A stretch of 64,000 nucleotides of DNA from Chalara sp. BL73 (Eukaryota > Ascomycota > Leotiomycetes > Helotiales), in contig CAKJVC010000148.1 of assembly GCA_918026815.1 (NCBI GenBank), positions 496,001 to 560,000 on the forward strand. The letters run 5' to 3'. The position numbers were made by a program, and so were the translations under genes. The notes beneath the pieces are model-generated. The model saw only the letters and a list, made by a program, of their open reading frames with translations, was not told the DNA's origin and searched no databases. This document shows, in pieces, positions 46,996 through 59,864 of the stretch (position 1 is the first letter of the stretch; every line of letters starts with the position of its first letter).

Positions 46996-49537
46996 ATGGA
47001 TTCAAATCATGAGCTTCGTGGTGACGAGAAGGCACGCAAACGTCAGAGATTGACGAAAGCCGTCAAGCATGCAAGTTTTTCGAATTCTCAAAATTACATG
47101 AACATAGAAGATGATATCAGGTAGGCCCTTGAGAAGTCAGCTCGATCTATTGACTCAATTTTAACCATCGGAATTGTTAGAGATCATCAGATTGTTGCGC
47201 CTGGAAGAGCACAATATGGCTTGGCAAATACACGATTGTCTTCTGCCGAGTCGATCGAGGAGCAACGATGTCATTCCTGTCGGCTTATAGACTTGAAGAT
47301 CTTTCAGCCTACTATCATGAAGGAGATTACTGCCTCTTCAGCAGAACCTGAAAAAGAATATGTGCAAGCTCCTGATATTGTATGGACGCACAGCGTCGGG
47401 GTAAATGCAGATCAATGCCCGTTCTGTCGCCTTGTCATTGAAGCTATATACCTAAATTCCGAAACGAAAATTATTCCTGACGAGGTCCTTCTGATTCCAG
47501 AGGTATTTGGAAAGGTGACGTACAAGAATGCACTTGGAGGCAAGGCTGTGCAGGAAACAAGGCGACTTTCGATTTATTCTTCAAATATGAGGCAAGCCGT
47601 GGGATTTTTTGGGCTCAAACAAATAGCGCCTATTGGCATAATTCAGCAAATAGCTGTCCCAACTGCAACAGGAACGGAAAGCTTGTTTAGAGGGCGCTTG
47701 GTGCCCCCTTCTCAGATCGATTTCGCACAACTTCGCGCTTGGATTACATCAGAATATCCCGGCAACAGTTCGCATGGACCTTGTCACAACGAAAACCACC
47801 AGAAGATGAATCCAAGCCACAGCATCAAGCAAGAGCCTTTAAATCTAAGAGTGATTGATGTTGTAAATCGGATGGTGACGAACGCACCACGGACCTGCGA
47901 TTATGCAGCCTTAAGTTATGTCTGGGGTGATGTCCCTCAACTCTGCCTTCAGCAGCCTTACACTCTTCTCATGCAAGCTGACAGTCTACGAGATGAATGC
48001 CCTGGCCTTTCACAATGCATCAAAGATTCTTTGATGTTGTGCGAGAAGCTTGGTATCAACTTTCTCTGGGTCGATAGTTTGTGTATCAAGCAAGATGACC
48101 TTTCAGACCAGGAGACATATATTGAGAATATGGCCGTAATTTACTCCATGGCACTTGTGACAATTGTCGCCGCTGCTGGCAAAGTAAGTCATGAGTATTT
48201 TGTAGCATGGAAGCCCTTAGTACACGTTTGAGAGAAACACGCATGCTTTGAGGGTACATAATTCTCATATATCTTTCAACTAGGTAACTGACTCCGATTT
48301 TGTTCCTTAGGATCATTCAGCAGGTTTACCAGGTGTCCGGCCCGGGTCACGCAACAAGAAGCAGTGTATAGAAAGAGTGGAGGGCTTGTGCCTGAGTCCT
48401 ACACAATGTTACCAACTTGCGGTGCAGAACTCAGTATGGGCCACTCGAGGATGGACATTGCAGGAAAAGGAACTCTCATACCAGCTTCTGATATTTACGG
48501 ATTATCAGGTTTATTTCCAATCTCGTACCAAAGCATACCGAGAAGATACGGTTGTCGAAACCTCGCACATCCAGTACGACCCCAATAAAAAAGACATACA
48601 GCTCGAACTAGTTTCGGAGAATGATATTTTACTCAAAGTAAACTTTGAAGAAGGTGATCTCAAGTTGTACTGCAAGCTATTGCAGGACTATACACATCGG
48701 ACGATATCTCACGCCCGCGACTCATACAACGCATTTCGAGGCATACTGCAAGCATTTGGAAAACGATTTACACTCACAGATTCACATTTGAGAATAAAGA
48801 ATGACTTATACGAGGATAATGAGTTCATTTGGGGGCTGCCATCCTCTGCCATGGATTTTGCGCTCTGCTGGAATTTCGATTCTGATATAGACATTCCACC
48901 AAAGCGCATATCTCAATTCCCAAGCTGGAGTTGGGCAGGCTGGGCTGGCGGCAAACTTTATCGAAGTGACACAGCAAGGCGAGGTGAACTAGTGATATCA
49001 GGTGAGAAGTTGAATGGTGGTGGCATTTCTCCATTCTACGAATCTTCGCTCATTGCGTTCTATCACGATCATAAACTTGTTGGGGACACGAACGATCCAA
49101 GCAATATGCAACATATTTGGAAGCCTCCTGGTGCAGAAACAACACCACTCCCTCCACCGCTAGACGCCCCTTCGAACCACATACTGGGATTCTGGACATC
49201 TTCAGCGCTCCTCGACATTGGGCCACGCGTGTCAAGCGCATCATCGTACTATGCGATATTGTCACCGATCACACCACGAAAGAAGCTGGGCCGGATCCTG
49301 CTAGACCCCGAATTACTGGTAGAAAGCACCGCGCAACAGAATTCATTGGAGTTCGTTGTCGTAGGCACACAGTACCTATTCTCCAGACATTTGAAAGAGA
49401 AACAGCACCAAGTCCATGTTCTCTGTATTCAAAGGAAAGGTAATGTTGCCTATCGAGTCAATATAATGGCTCAGCCCTTAGCCGTGGAGGATTGGATGGC
49501 TGCGAAACCGAGTTGGAAGTATGTCGCATTGGCCTGA
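46996..49537 (+). CDS. HET-domain protein (heterokaryon incompatibility type)
   Basis: Three exons, 46996-47120, 47181-48183 and 48311-49537; 784 residues. The start is taken at 46996 because the downstream frame has no nearby ATG and a clean 60-bp GTAGGC...GTTAG intron joins them in phase. The HET domain begins about residue 283: YAALSYVWGD, then LGINFLWVDSLCIKQDD, then MAVIYSMALVTIVAAAG. After the second intron come WATRGWTLQEKELS and the usual variable C-terminal half, including FPSWSWAGW. A Cys-rich segment near the N terminus (CHSC, CPFC) is typical of this family. HET proteins trigger programmed cell death when incompatible hyphae fuse, but most paralogues have no assigned role. The frame is intact throughout. 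Confidence 0.9.
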
Positions 49538-50307
49538 TCTGCGAGACGCGGACAACTATCAAGACCTTTGATTGCCGAATATCCCTGAATTGTGTGCTAT
49601 GCCTTCAAAGGTATTGAGATGTGCTACTAGAGCGGATAAGCTGGTAGGCTCTATAAACATATTCCATTGGCGGATGTTCGCCTTATTTTAGTTATAGACA
49701 TCAGGCTTCGGATCTCGTGTTCGGGTTCCAGTTCTCTTGATGCGGCTCCCCGATAATTTATAGCCGCGGGTGACAGGCGGTACGTGAGGAATTGCATTCT
49801 CCAGATGGTTCCATGCGTCCAATTTATATGGAGAGAAGATGAAAGGTCATGCAGGTGGGTAAGATAGGAAGGGAGAGTGCCGCAAGCCTAGGCATAAAAA
49901 AAGGCATAAGAGGCACACCTGAGCCGCGGATTGAGAAGCACTCGCTGCACCCCAGTTGTCGTTGAGGATATGCCGGGGTCTTCCAAATATTCTAAATGTG
50001 TGTACATTTTCTAGCTTCTACAATACAGCTCTACATCTGTTAGCAAGGCTATCTCTATGCATTCTATTGCTCCGTTTATGTAACGTGTATGCAACCCCAT
50101 CTATGGTGTATACGTAGAGACTCCCGACGTCGTAGAAAAGGCAAGAAAAATGCAAAAGATCATAACCGACGCCGCGCCTATGCTTATCCTGATGAAACCC
50201 TATTATCCGAGAAAATAAAGAAGAGAATAAGAGCCATCCGTATCTTAACCATTATATAGAGCGGGAAGCTCCACCGTGCAGTTAGTTGTGATTTTGGTAC
50301 GTAGTAT
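49538..50307. other. convergent 3' spacer
   Basis: 770 bp between convergent 3' ends of the HET and carrier genes. No gene seen. Confidence 0.4.
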
Positions 50308-52610
50308 TTAAGCGGCCGAAGCAGGGTTGCTTTTTGGGACGGCACCCCTTCCACCAGTAAGTTTATTCAAATTCTTGAATGCTTGATCAGGAATCTTTGC
50401 ATTGTTTGTTCCAAAGCCACCGTTCACGTCGAGGATGACCTTTAACGCGTTTCGGGCGCGCACATGGCTGATCGGTCCCTCTTGGCCTGGCAAGCTACCG
50501 GCGCTCGTAACACCCATATGAGGCGCCTCCGGCTTCACGGATCCAGGCATCGGCAGCAATTTCTGCAGAACCTCGTAGCCAGCCAACGTGAAACCAAACT
50601 GTGGCGAACTTCGCATAATACGTGCGGGACCACCCTTGAAGAATGCCTTGAAGCCTTCTTCCTTGAAGACGGTCGTCGCACAGTGCCGGAGGGAGGTGTA
50701 TGAGGACTCGCCTTTGCGGGCTTCGACTTGGAGACGGGTCTTGATGACATCGCAGGGTGTGGTGAGGTAAGCAGCTGGCATACCGGCGATGGCACCAGCC
50801 GTTAAAAGTTGGAGGATTCCAAGGCTTTTGGTGGGCGATTCGCCGAAGTAGTCACGCTTCAAGTGATTGTAGGTGGGGAAGTATATAGCGGAAAAGGGAA
50901 CATCGCGCAGAAGACAGGCAGAGGCTCCCTTATAGAGTCCAACGAGACCAAGGTTTCGAACGATCCACATAGCAGAGCGTCGTGGGACATCGCTGTGAGT
51001 CTTAGCGATCTCTCCTTGGACTTGAAGACGGATTTTGACGATTTCTAGAGGGTTGGTGAATATCTGTCACATGTTAGTTCAGGATTTAGTGCGAACGCTT
51101 TAAGCGCAGTAAACGAGCATATGAATTTGACTTAAGTTCGCGAGAAGAATGGGAAACTTACGACTTGACACGCTCCCGCAGAGCCGCCAGCAAGGATCTC
51201 ATGTCTAATCTTGATCTGGCCATCACTTCCAGAGAAGTAACCACGAACAAGGTCATTAACCGTAAGCTTGATAGCCTTTTCTGGCGCTACACCAACTAGT
51301 TGAGGCAAGACACCAGAGTACAAACCCTTCACGCCTTCGTTCTTAATCACCTTCTTTGCGCAGTCTAGGGAATTTTTATACAACATCTCACCAACCCGAG
51401 AGGTACGTTGATTTTGCATACGCGTCTTGACAAGGTCAATAGGGTACACCATGAACGCACCAAACGCACCAGCCAAGCTTCCAAGAGCGAAGTGATGGGC
51501 TGATTCTAGAACTGAGTGGAGGAAGTTCTGTGTCGCCGTCTTGGGTTTTGCTTGGAGTTCGTATGTGTTATATATTGGACTGCGCCATGATGGGTCAAGG
51601 ACCTTAGCAAAATCACTCAGGCCTAGTCGACCTGAGGGCTCATCAAGACTGGCGAAGTGGAAGAGAATGTCTGCCTCCATGGGTGTGAAGAGCGAGAATC
51701 TAGTGATTCGAGCAGCCATATTGAGAAATTCTGTACGGGTGATCTTGCCATCTTCACTCTGCGCTGTTGCTGATCTGATAATCAATTCTACCAAGTCCAT
51801 CTCTCTGATCATATTTTGAAATGCGCGGACGTTAGCATAAGAGATCTTACTGCCGGCTGAGATGTTGCAGAGTGTTGTCAGGTTATCCAACAAGTAATCA
51901 GAGAGCTTGTGTCCGGCCGTCGCAAGAATAATGCGCTGGAAGTCCTCAGGCTCAATATATCCGTCACCATCCTTATCGAAATGATGGAAGGCTTGTCGTA
52001 TCCGCTCCCCTTGCAGACCTCGAAGCATTTGCGAGAACTGCGGATATGTAAGGTCGTGTCGTCGCCTTTTTCCACCACTGTACAAGCTTGCCCATTCAGA
52101 ACCCCAGTCAAATGGTAGACTATCCGGTCCAGCATACGTCTCATATATCATTTTCAGAACGTCATATTTGACATGGCCAGCGCCCTCGATATCGAACACT
52201 CGGAAGGCGATCTCATACTCTGAGTCAGGCTTCGCGAGTAAATTCTCGAACACGCCCCAATCTGCTAAGTTGAGCCTGCCAGTCCTCTTTCGATCTGCAA
52301 CTCTGAAGAGTATCGAGTATTGTTCGCGCTTGATTTTATGCTACATAAGAAGGCAAATGGTCAGTCACTAGATCATGATAACTTATAGGGCACATTGAAG
52401 TCAGTCAAAACTCACATAATCCCCATCAGGAGGAGCAATTGCGTCAATGAACTCTGCTTCACTCATATACAACTCTCCACTCTCTGGATCTGTCTTCGCA
52501 TTCTTTTCAAAAGTAGCTTTGGAATCCGCTGATAACAGTACATCCTCCACTTGATCTGTTCCTAATAGCTTCTCCTTCACCACCTCCTTTGCCTTTGTAA
52601 GGTCTGCCAT
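50308..52610 (-). CDS. AGC1: calcium-binding mitochondrial aspartate/glutamate carrier
   Basis: Three exons on minus: 52416-52610, 51162-52340 and 50308-51063; 709 residues. The N-terminal half is an EF-hand domain like that of aralar/citrin, with one canonical loop [12 protein letters not shown] at about 187-198 and degenerate ones around it. The C-terminal half has three mitochondrial-carrier repeats with signatures PIDLVKTR (Pro365), PLEIVKIR (Pro463) and PCDVIKTR (Pro561). The family swaps mitochondrial aspartate for cytosolic glutamate plus a proton, feeding the malate-aspartate shuttle and nitrogen metabolism. Budding yeast Agc1 lacks the EF-hands, so this copy is of the animal/filamentous-fungus form. 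A C-terminal extension of about 90 residues past the carrier domain is present. The gene appears intact. Confidence 0.95.
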
Positions 52611-54889
52611 AATGGGAACTCCCCTAAAAAGTCAAACTTGGCGCCAAACCGAAGTATCCTCTTGCAATTGTCGAAATCTAGTGTTATAGCTGTGTCTTGT
52701 CGTCCGATGTTCACCGAGAAAGATTTTGAGGGTGGGCACTGGTCCGAGGCTTGGAGAAAAGCAATTTCTGCTTGTCGCAATGTTGATTTACAAGCGGATG
52801 CCTTCAATTGAGCTGTGCCACGCGTTTTCAGATGTAAAAAAGATAATGCATCTATCGCATGCACTCAACGAGTTACTAGATGAAGCCGGGGGAGCCGGTG
52901 ATGGCTGGTGACTCTGCTTTTGAACTTTTTGTTCAAGCTCTCGTACAAAATCGCCAATAAAAGTGGAATTTTTAGAGTGGAAAGCCACTCTGCGGATTTT
53001 TCTCGGAGACCTCATCCCTGAGTAAACGCTTTTCCTATTCAAGTAAGGCGCCCCTTGGCCAGCTGGTGGCTCTGGGGAAGCACAACAACGTTTTTTAACA
53101 TTAACGTTATCTCAAGAAAGCTTGTACAGAGTCTAGGCTATGTACAATCATAGCATGCTTCATAGAATACTATTACACATCTACAGTTGGCATAAGCATG
53201 CCAAAATTTATCGTATATCTACAGACTAAACCTTCAAATACTTTTTCTTCACCTGTCCGTTGTTTGCCCTTCCATTTTTGGTTGGCCTTTCTACATGGAC
53301 GGTATGTCTGAAGAGGTCTGCAATTCTTCTGCCGAATTCAGATAGCCTCTTACTCCCAGATGTACAGTATTTCGAACATTAATATGTTTGGTATATATGC
53401 AACACACAATAGAACATCTCTTACCCTGTGCAGTGCATCGGTACTCCCATTCTTCTCCAGTCGCGTCCAAATAACTCTTATCAATTGGCCCATCAATCTT
53501 CTTGACCGAGCCTGATGGCCGTGAACTTTCTTGAAGCTTGATTCCACCCGACGTAGGGCGTAGGATCGTGTCGAGAAGTCTTTAGAATCTGTGACACCCA
53601 GGACGGCGCACAATGAAATAGTTTACGTGTGTGAAGGACAGCAGCAGATCAAAAATGCTAAGTAGGGATGTTGGCAAATATTGCTTGTTCCTCTATGCAT
53701 GCTATTCGTGACCCCAAAATGACCTGAATGGCTGTCGCAGTGAAGAGAAAACATGGGTCGAGCGCGACAGCAGCTACGGCCTCGTTTTCTTTGGTAAAGA
53801 CACTGCTAACAATATCCGTTGTATAGCCTACCATTATATAAGTGGCTCGGAATCCGGCATTGTGAGCATGTGCGCTGTTGTTTGGCATGAAGTTAAGATT
53901 CAACTGGTCAGATGTGCAATTTCTGCCCAGAGTGATCAGTTTTATTCGTTCTCTGGTCTTTGTTGTGATATACAGTAGTAAGTTCCTCTCCCGAGCCAAA
54001 GTATTGTATGGGGTCGTGGTCCCAGATTTATCTGGACGTGTACATTAACTTGAGTTCTTATGTCTAGTAGAGAGCAAAGTGCAAAGCTAACTATCTCGAA
54101 CACAAGCGTGCGTAGGAATGTGCTTCTAGTTGAGCTGTGGAGTTAAGCCTAACCGCCTTCGCCAGTTCTGAGGCATGTGGTAGGATATAGAGGATAAATA
54201 TCACCTGGCAATTGAATGAATCTCGTCTTCGTGAATGACTTGACAAGTCGGCTGCCAACAATTGGGCCAACAATTGGGCCAACCATTGAACACTTGTTTA
54301 CGCAATCATCAATGCACTGAGATTTTCTGATGTCAGTAAAACGCTGATCCAAGTGCTTTTAGGAATTAAGGCGACCACCATGTATTAATACAAAGTTTAG
54401 AGGGTTGAGGACGAGCCCCGTTCTCATAAACAAGTGAGTGCCGTAGTCGTGCGAGCCGTAACTAAGTTTTTGGTTATTTGGATATCATCCGTTGTTGTGT
54501 CCGTGGTGAAAAGTCCTATCGGTAAATAAGCATCATCCTGCCATTTTACAGGCTTTGATACATAAAAGCAGATATAAGCAAAAGGTTCACTCACAAACGG
54601 ATTAAGGATTGTAAGTTGAATAGAGTCGCGAGATACTCTTATCTTATGCGGAGTGATTAATTACATTATGCAGCTCGTAATACACCGAAATAAAGACCAC
54701 CCTCCAGATGAATATTCTGCAAGGCAATAGGTCTTCTTCCACTGACCCTAAGCACTTTACCAATTGCCCAAATGTAACGCCGTTTCTTTGATAATCTTTC
54801 ATTGCCTCTCCAGATGATTTCCATCAGTTGCCTAGTTACAGTTATTATTCCTGACCCAAGTATTCATTTACTTTTTTGTCTCCTGAAGC
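52611..54889. other. gene-poor spacer
   Basis: 2.3 kb without a recognised gene. Minus-strand frames at 53350-53613, 53658-53999 and 54149-54352 have no known motif. A 12-bp unit CCAACAATTGGG is repeated in tandem at 54255-54278, with a partial third copy. Confidence 0.4.
54255..54288. repeat. 12-bp tandem repeat
   Basis: CCAACAATTGGG occurs twice exactly (54255-54266 and 54267-54278), followed by a partial copy with one change. Each unit contains the hexamer palindrome CAATTG. Confidence 0.8.
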
Positions 54890-56015
54890 TTAAAAATCTG
54901 CATCTTCGCCTCCATCAAGTCCAGCATCTTCGGAACTTCGCTTCTGAGTCCTTGAGCCTTCCAGAACAGGCTTTTGAGCGGACGGCATGGACGCCTGAGA
55001 ATCATCTTCAAAACCTTCAGCCAGCGTTCCTCTTGCTTTCTCTTCCCGTTTCATGTTACCGCGTTCGCGAAGCCTTATGATACATAGGTAGCAGTTTGAT
55101 GAATATCCAAAACCTTTGGAGACGAACTCCTTCGCTTCAAGCAATCCACGTGAGCGACATTTCCTAGAGCATCTCATGAGGAACTTGGTAAAGAAACACT
55201 TTATCTCGTAGTTTTTGGCATGGTTTGGGCAAACACATCTTGTAGGCCGGCACTCATCCTCCTCCGTGAGATAATTGGTCCAACTCTCGGTCGCCGTCCT
55301 TAAAGTCAATTGGTTGAACTTTTCAATGGAGATCGACACCAATACTTCACCGGTCGGAGTTGCTTCTGTAAGCTCGTTAGCAAGTAGGTCTTTGGCAAAA
55401 TCAAAAACTCGAAGCTCTCAAAGGAGAGCAGGAAGCTACCTGAAGAGGTTTGCAAGATTAAACTAGCTATTAGATATTTCACAGCACCTATCCTCATACA
55501 TATTTCAACATTGAAACTGAACCAGACTTACTACTTAGGACACCGAAATATCTCAAAGCTGGCGTGGCAGCGTCCAGTTCTTCGACACTTAGGACAGCCA
55601 TATATTGAAAGCAATCAATATGGACAACATAAGGCGCGGGATCAGGAATACTGATCTCATTACCCAGCAGCACCTGAATAGGAGGCATTCCAATTGCGTT
55701 GATACCACTGACCGTGATGGTATGACCAAAACTGCAGCATAGAAGCTGGGCTGATGGCGGGGCAGGGGTTTTCAGTGTGGAAATGGTATGTGGCTTCTGC
55801 ATCTCCTGGGAATAGTGTTTTGGGTCCCTACCACACCGCCTCTTGATCGCCCTTGTAGAACCTTGGGTTGCTGTTGCTTGGCTCATCGTTATGGCGTTGC
55901 CTGGTCGGGAGGCTGTGGCTGCGAAGGACATTGCTGGGTGACGGATGGAACCAAAGGAGTTGCTGGCTGATAGTTGAGGCATACTAGGGAAGAGCGGCCC
56001 CTCTCCGGAGGTCAT
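54890..56015 (-). CDS. hypothetical protein with Cys-rich C-terminal half
   Basis: Two exons, 55532-56015 and 54890-55416, with a 115-bp intron chosen because it alone keeps the frame (GTAAGT donor, TTTGAG acceptor); 336 residues. The N-terminal 65 residues are Ser/Thr/Ala-rich. Residues 85-160 look globular (LLCCSFGHTITVSG, APYVVHIDCFQYMAVLSVEE). After LRVFDFAKDLLANELTEATP a Cys-dense region has CRPTRCVC, KCFFTKFLMRCSRKCRSRGL and SNCYLCII, which may bind metal. The tail is charged and acidic. I do not recognise the family. The donor and acceptor are less typical than elsewhere, so the junction is provisional. Confidence 0.6.
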
Positions 56016-56991
56016 AAGTATTGCTTTGAGACAGGATCATGAAGCGTTGAGGTTCTTGCCAAAAGCGATTTGGGTTGGTGTTGTCGATGTACCTTCGAGA
56101 TCTAGGGTGAGGGGAAACAGTTGATAAGTGAGCTTCGAGTTAAATAACCCGTATCTCGATCGACTGTATCGAGTCTATCGATTAGTCTTGAACGCAGGAA
56201 ATAAGAATTCTGCCCTCGGCCAGAATTATGAAGATCCTAGTGAGGAATTGTAATTTGTCACCCACTAAAAATTCCTATTAATATTAATGTCAATCTCCTT
56301 CTTCTAGATTGTTTCTCTCGAATCCTATATATACTAAGAAGTATCTGCAGTACTCATTCGGTTTCAGCATGCAAGGTGGGACCTTACTTTTTGCCTGCAA
56401 CTCACTTGTCCATATATAAAGGTTGAGAAAACCTCGACCAATGCACCTGCATGCTTGCTAATATAAATTGAATGAGAAGTTATGGCTTATTGGCAGACTG
56501 GGCGGGTACAAATCATAAAGAAGTATTTGCTTCCAAGACTGATGCGGTTAGTTAGTTTATTGTAGGTTGTATATTATGGACGGCATAAAAATTTGTTCAA
56601 GTGCGTTTCTTTGCACTTCAACATATACGTGCGCATGATACAAGTTGCATACAATTAAGGGGCAAATTATGTTAAGAGCAAATAGCAAAGAAGTTACAAA
56701 GGCACTTAGTGAAGTTTGGCTAAACTGAACGCAAGCTGTTTGACACTTTCGAATTCTTGATCTTGTAGCTTTAAACTCCGTCGGTTGCTAAGATTTTAGG
56801 TACCACTATCTTCGTCCAATTGCATTAATACTAAGTTCTGATCTTAGCTTCATTTATAGAATACAATAAGCTTTGAAAGAATCACTTGCATAAATTTGGC
56901 AGTCGAGACAATCCGACCACGAAATTATGAGCAATAAACCTAGAGATGCATCATAAGTGCTACTCTTTCAAAAACATGAACCTAGTAGACA
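56016..56991. other. AT-rich spacer
   Basis: About 975 bp with no gene. Strongly AT-rich around 56250-56350 and 56520-56700. Confidence 0.4.
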
Positions 56992-57964
56992 ATGACATTA
57001 CTGGAATCATCTTTGATACTTCCCATAGGTCCTCCAATTTCTCAGCAAAGTCCGCCCGTAATGCACCCTGATTTGCACTTCCAGATAACCGTTAAGCTGA
57101 GATATATTCCTCGGACCAATAATCACACCATCGATACACAATACTACCACTGGATAGAACCTGAATATCACGCGCTTCAGGGACCTGTTGATAGCACCAT
57201 GCCTTACCCGCAGCCGTACCGACAAAGAACTAGAGTCCTGTCTCAACCCCGCAATCAAGAACAGCATGAAATTCATGCACCAGAGCCGTTCCCACAATAC
57301 GTTGAGCCTGTCTACGTTCAAGAATTCGAGACGATTCCACCCTATATTCACTACCGCCCATTGAACCAACCCCGCGAAGAGATTCGACCAAGAATGGACT
57401 ACGATTACACACATTGGGCAAATGGTCACTCGTCCATCCACTCAAATTCTGAATGGGCTATTAATCGCTTGCCTAATGGTTTGAACCTTTTTCTTTGAAA
57501 CTGAAATTTGTTGATAAATGAATAGGTATTACCAGATTCTGTCCCTACAAGGCTGAGTCACGAACAGGATGGATCTACTGCCATATTCCCGTTCTCGCTC
57601 ACCCCAATAGTTTAAGTGCCACTTCAGCAGTGGTGTTGATGCATGCTCTTGATAAAGCCAGAATCCAGTTTGTTTCTCCCCAAGAATCGCAAGATCAGGC
57701 TGACGAGAATACGGAGAAGTCGTTGTGCTCTAGGGAGATATGCCCATTTTCCATGAGACAGGTGGTGACGGCGGATATATTGTCGAAAGAGTTGACACCA
57801 TGGGAATGCAACGTCGTCTTAACATTGTGTTTGAGAGGCAGGTTGTTTTGCAAGAGACGTGCACGATTAGCTTTCTGGTGGAGTTTGAGAAAGCTGAGTA
57901 TCTGTGGGAGGTGGAGGAGCTGAATTATCTTGATGTCTACGCAGTAGGAATCAAGTGTCGTTGA
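56992..57964 (+). CDS. hypothetical protein, three exons
   Basis: Proposed exons are 56992-57478, 57526-57632 and 57734-57964, giving 274 residues. Exon 1 encodes a Pro/Tyr/His-rich N-terminal half (PYPQPYRQRTRVLSQPRN, EFETIPPYIHYRPLNQP). Exon 3 is clearly coding in a different frame (GGDGGYIVERVDTMGMQRRL, then VFERQVVLQETCTISFLVEF), which requires an intron or frameshift after 57632. A GTGTTG...CTCTAG intron with a GGCTGAC branch fits in phase. If it is not spliced, the protein ends at 57923 with a basic tail instead. No family is recognised. Confidence 0.5.
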
Positions 57965-59864
57965 TAGATTGTTCGGGGACTGGAGAGTGTTAGAGGCTGT
58001 TATGATTTCGGCATTGATAAAGGGCACAGCAGATAACTTCTCTAGACTGCAGTTCCCTACCTGAGACAAGAAATGCATACGTGGGTTCTAGCAATAGTAA
58101 GACTCTGACACTCTTAGGCACAGTCCAAATAAAATATAAGAAATCTACATCATGCTGCAGCCTAGGATTCTCTTGTCTGGCCATGAGATCTCATTGAAAA
58201 GGCCAAGGTCGGTGAGGCAACGAAGGTTTCGTTGACGAATAGGCAGCGCTATTTGGCATGAGAAGGTGGTTATGTATAACGAAGTACTGACTTGAGGGTT
58301 TCGTTTTGTATTGCTTTCATCACTGTTAAAGTTTGTGATGCATTGATGGTAAGTTTATATTTGACCGATGTATCACACAGCCATAAAATATTTCCTGAAA
58401 GACCTCTATGATCACAACGAAAGCATAAGCATGAGCGAATACGAAAATAATAATAATACAATTCAGGTCACCATAACGCACACCCGCCAATTCAAATGCT
58501 GCTCTTAAATCTTAACTTAGGATGAGTTACGCTGAAGCTGCCACAACCCAACGATATAAGATGACAAAGCCCAGCGTTATGCAGACCCAAATGATATGGA
58601 CCGCTAGATCCACGCTCGAAAGACGGGAAATCGCGGTGAGTAATCGGACAAATTTATTCTCCTTGCTTACAAAAATAGGCCCATACCATAGATTGAACCA
58701 TATCCATGAAGGAGAGGAGGTAAGGGCCAGAGTGTTTGACAAGGGTTGCGTGATAAGGGATGGGTAGAGAGGACTGAGTTGAGTAATCACTAATTCAAGT
58801 TAACTGCCGCGTACCATGAAAAGAGGAAAGAGCCTTACCCGTTTCTAGAGGTCATAGATTGATTGTATTAGAGGAGAAAGAAAACATCGGCGATTACCAG
58901 GCTGACCGTCTAGCGGAAGCGTTTCAAATTGCAGCGATTGAAAAAGAGTTTGAAGCAGCTCAATGCAGCTACCTGCTCATGGCTACAAGAAAGACGTCGA
59001 GATGCGCGCTCTTCAGGTTTGCTTCGCTCTGTGCAGGAACCGCAGCATACAAGATATCCAAATGGCTGGATTGGAAGAGCCCTCTGAAATGATGATAATG
59101 ATAGGAAGGCTTACAATTAGCTCCAAGTAAACATGAACGATGCTAATCACTCAATGTTGGTCACTCTGTTGCTGTTGACTTGCTCAAATGGTTAAGGTTC
59201 AGCTTTTTTTGTTTGGGTTGCTACGGCACACTTTAGGCCTAGCAAACGCAAAAGCATGACTTGAGATCTAGCTATATATGGACAAGCTTGGTATCGACTT
59301 GATTGCTTACTCTTGGCGCTTTGGACTCGCGAAAGATAGCTATTTCGAGCGACCAAGAAGATCGGAGCCGGGGGAATTAATGCATCTCATCGGGATAAGC
59401 CCAGACCTCCCCTCTTCAACTTCACAACATCGTTCTTCACTAGGTGCTGAAGACTGCTCGGATACTGCTCGGATACTGCTCGGATATATTATCTGATGAG
59501 CATAACCAGAAGCCCGAGACTATAAATATACGTTGCATATCATTCCGCGTTATCTGTATTCCGCAGTGATGTATTCATTCTCCAAGATCCCGATATGCCT
59601 CGCTCGAAACCTCGCGTGTTGTTTTCCGTCGACGGATTGGTCAATTGATCTGCGGCTGAGCAGCCAAGAAGAAAACTCCACAGCTTGGGGGTGACTGATT
59701 TGACGCCCAAAACATCTTCTAAACCATCTTGGTCCAGCGCGGCTTGCTGTTAATTTCATATTGTCCATCACGAAGCTCATTTTCACGTTTGTCTTTCCTC
59801 TCCCATTCTTCTACGTCCTACTTTGAACCTTCTGAATAGCTTCAACTTTACCCGTTCCGGAGAT
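57965..59864. other. spacer with weak coding hints and a tandem repeat
   Basis: 1.9 kb. Plus-strand frames at 58522-58635 (MSYAEAATTQRYK..., ending at a GTGAGT site) and 58859-59092 (helical DYQADRLAEAFQIAAIEKEF) may be exons of one small gene, but no in-phase splice joins them, so I do not annotate it. An 11-bp unit is repeated three times at 59454-59486. TATA-like ACTATAAATATA lies at about 59519. Confidence 0.35.
59454..59486. repeat. 11-bp tandem repeat, three copies
   Basis: CTGCTCGGATA repeated three times without mismatch, about 380 bp upstream of the surface-protein start codon. Confidence 0.9.

Noticed and set aside
53658..53999. 113-codon minus-strand frame
   Set aside because: No recognisable domain and surrounded by stop-rich DNA.
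58522..59092. Possible two-exon gene with a helical second exon
   Set aside because: No GT-AG pair joins the frames in phase, so it is only mentioned in the spacer entry.
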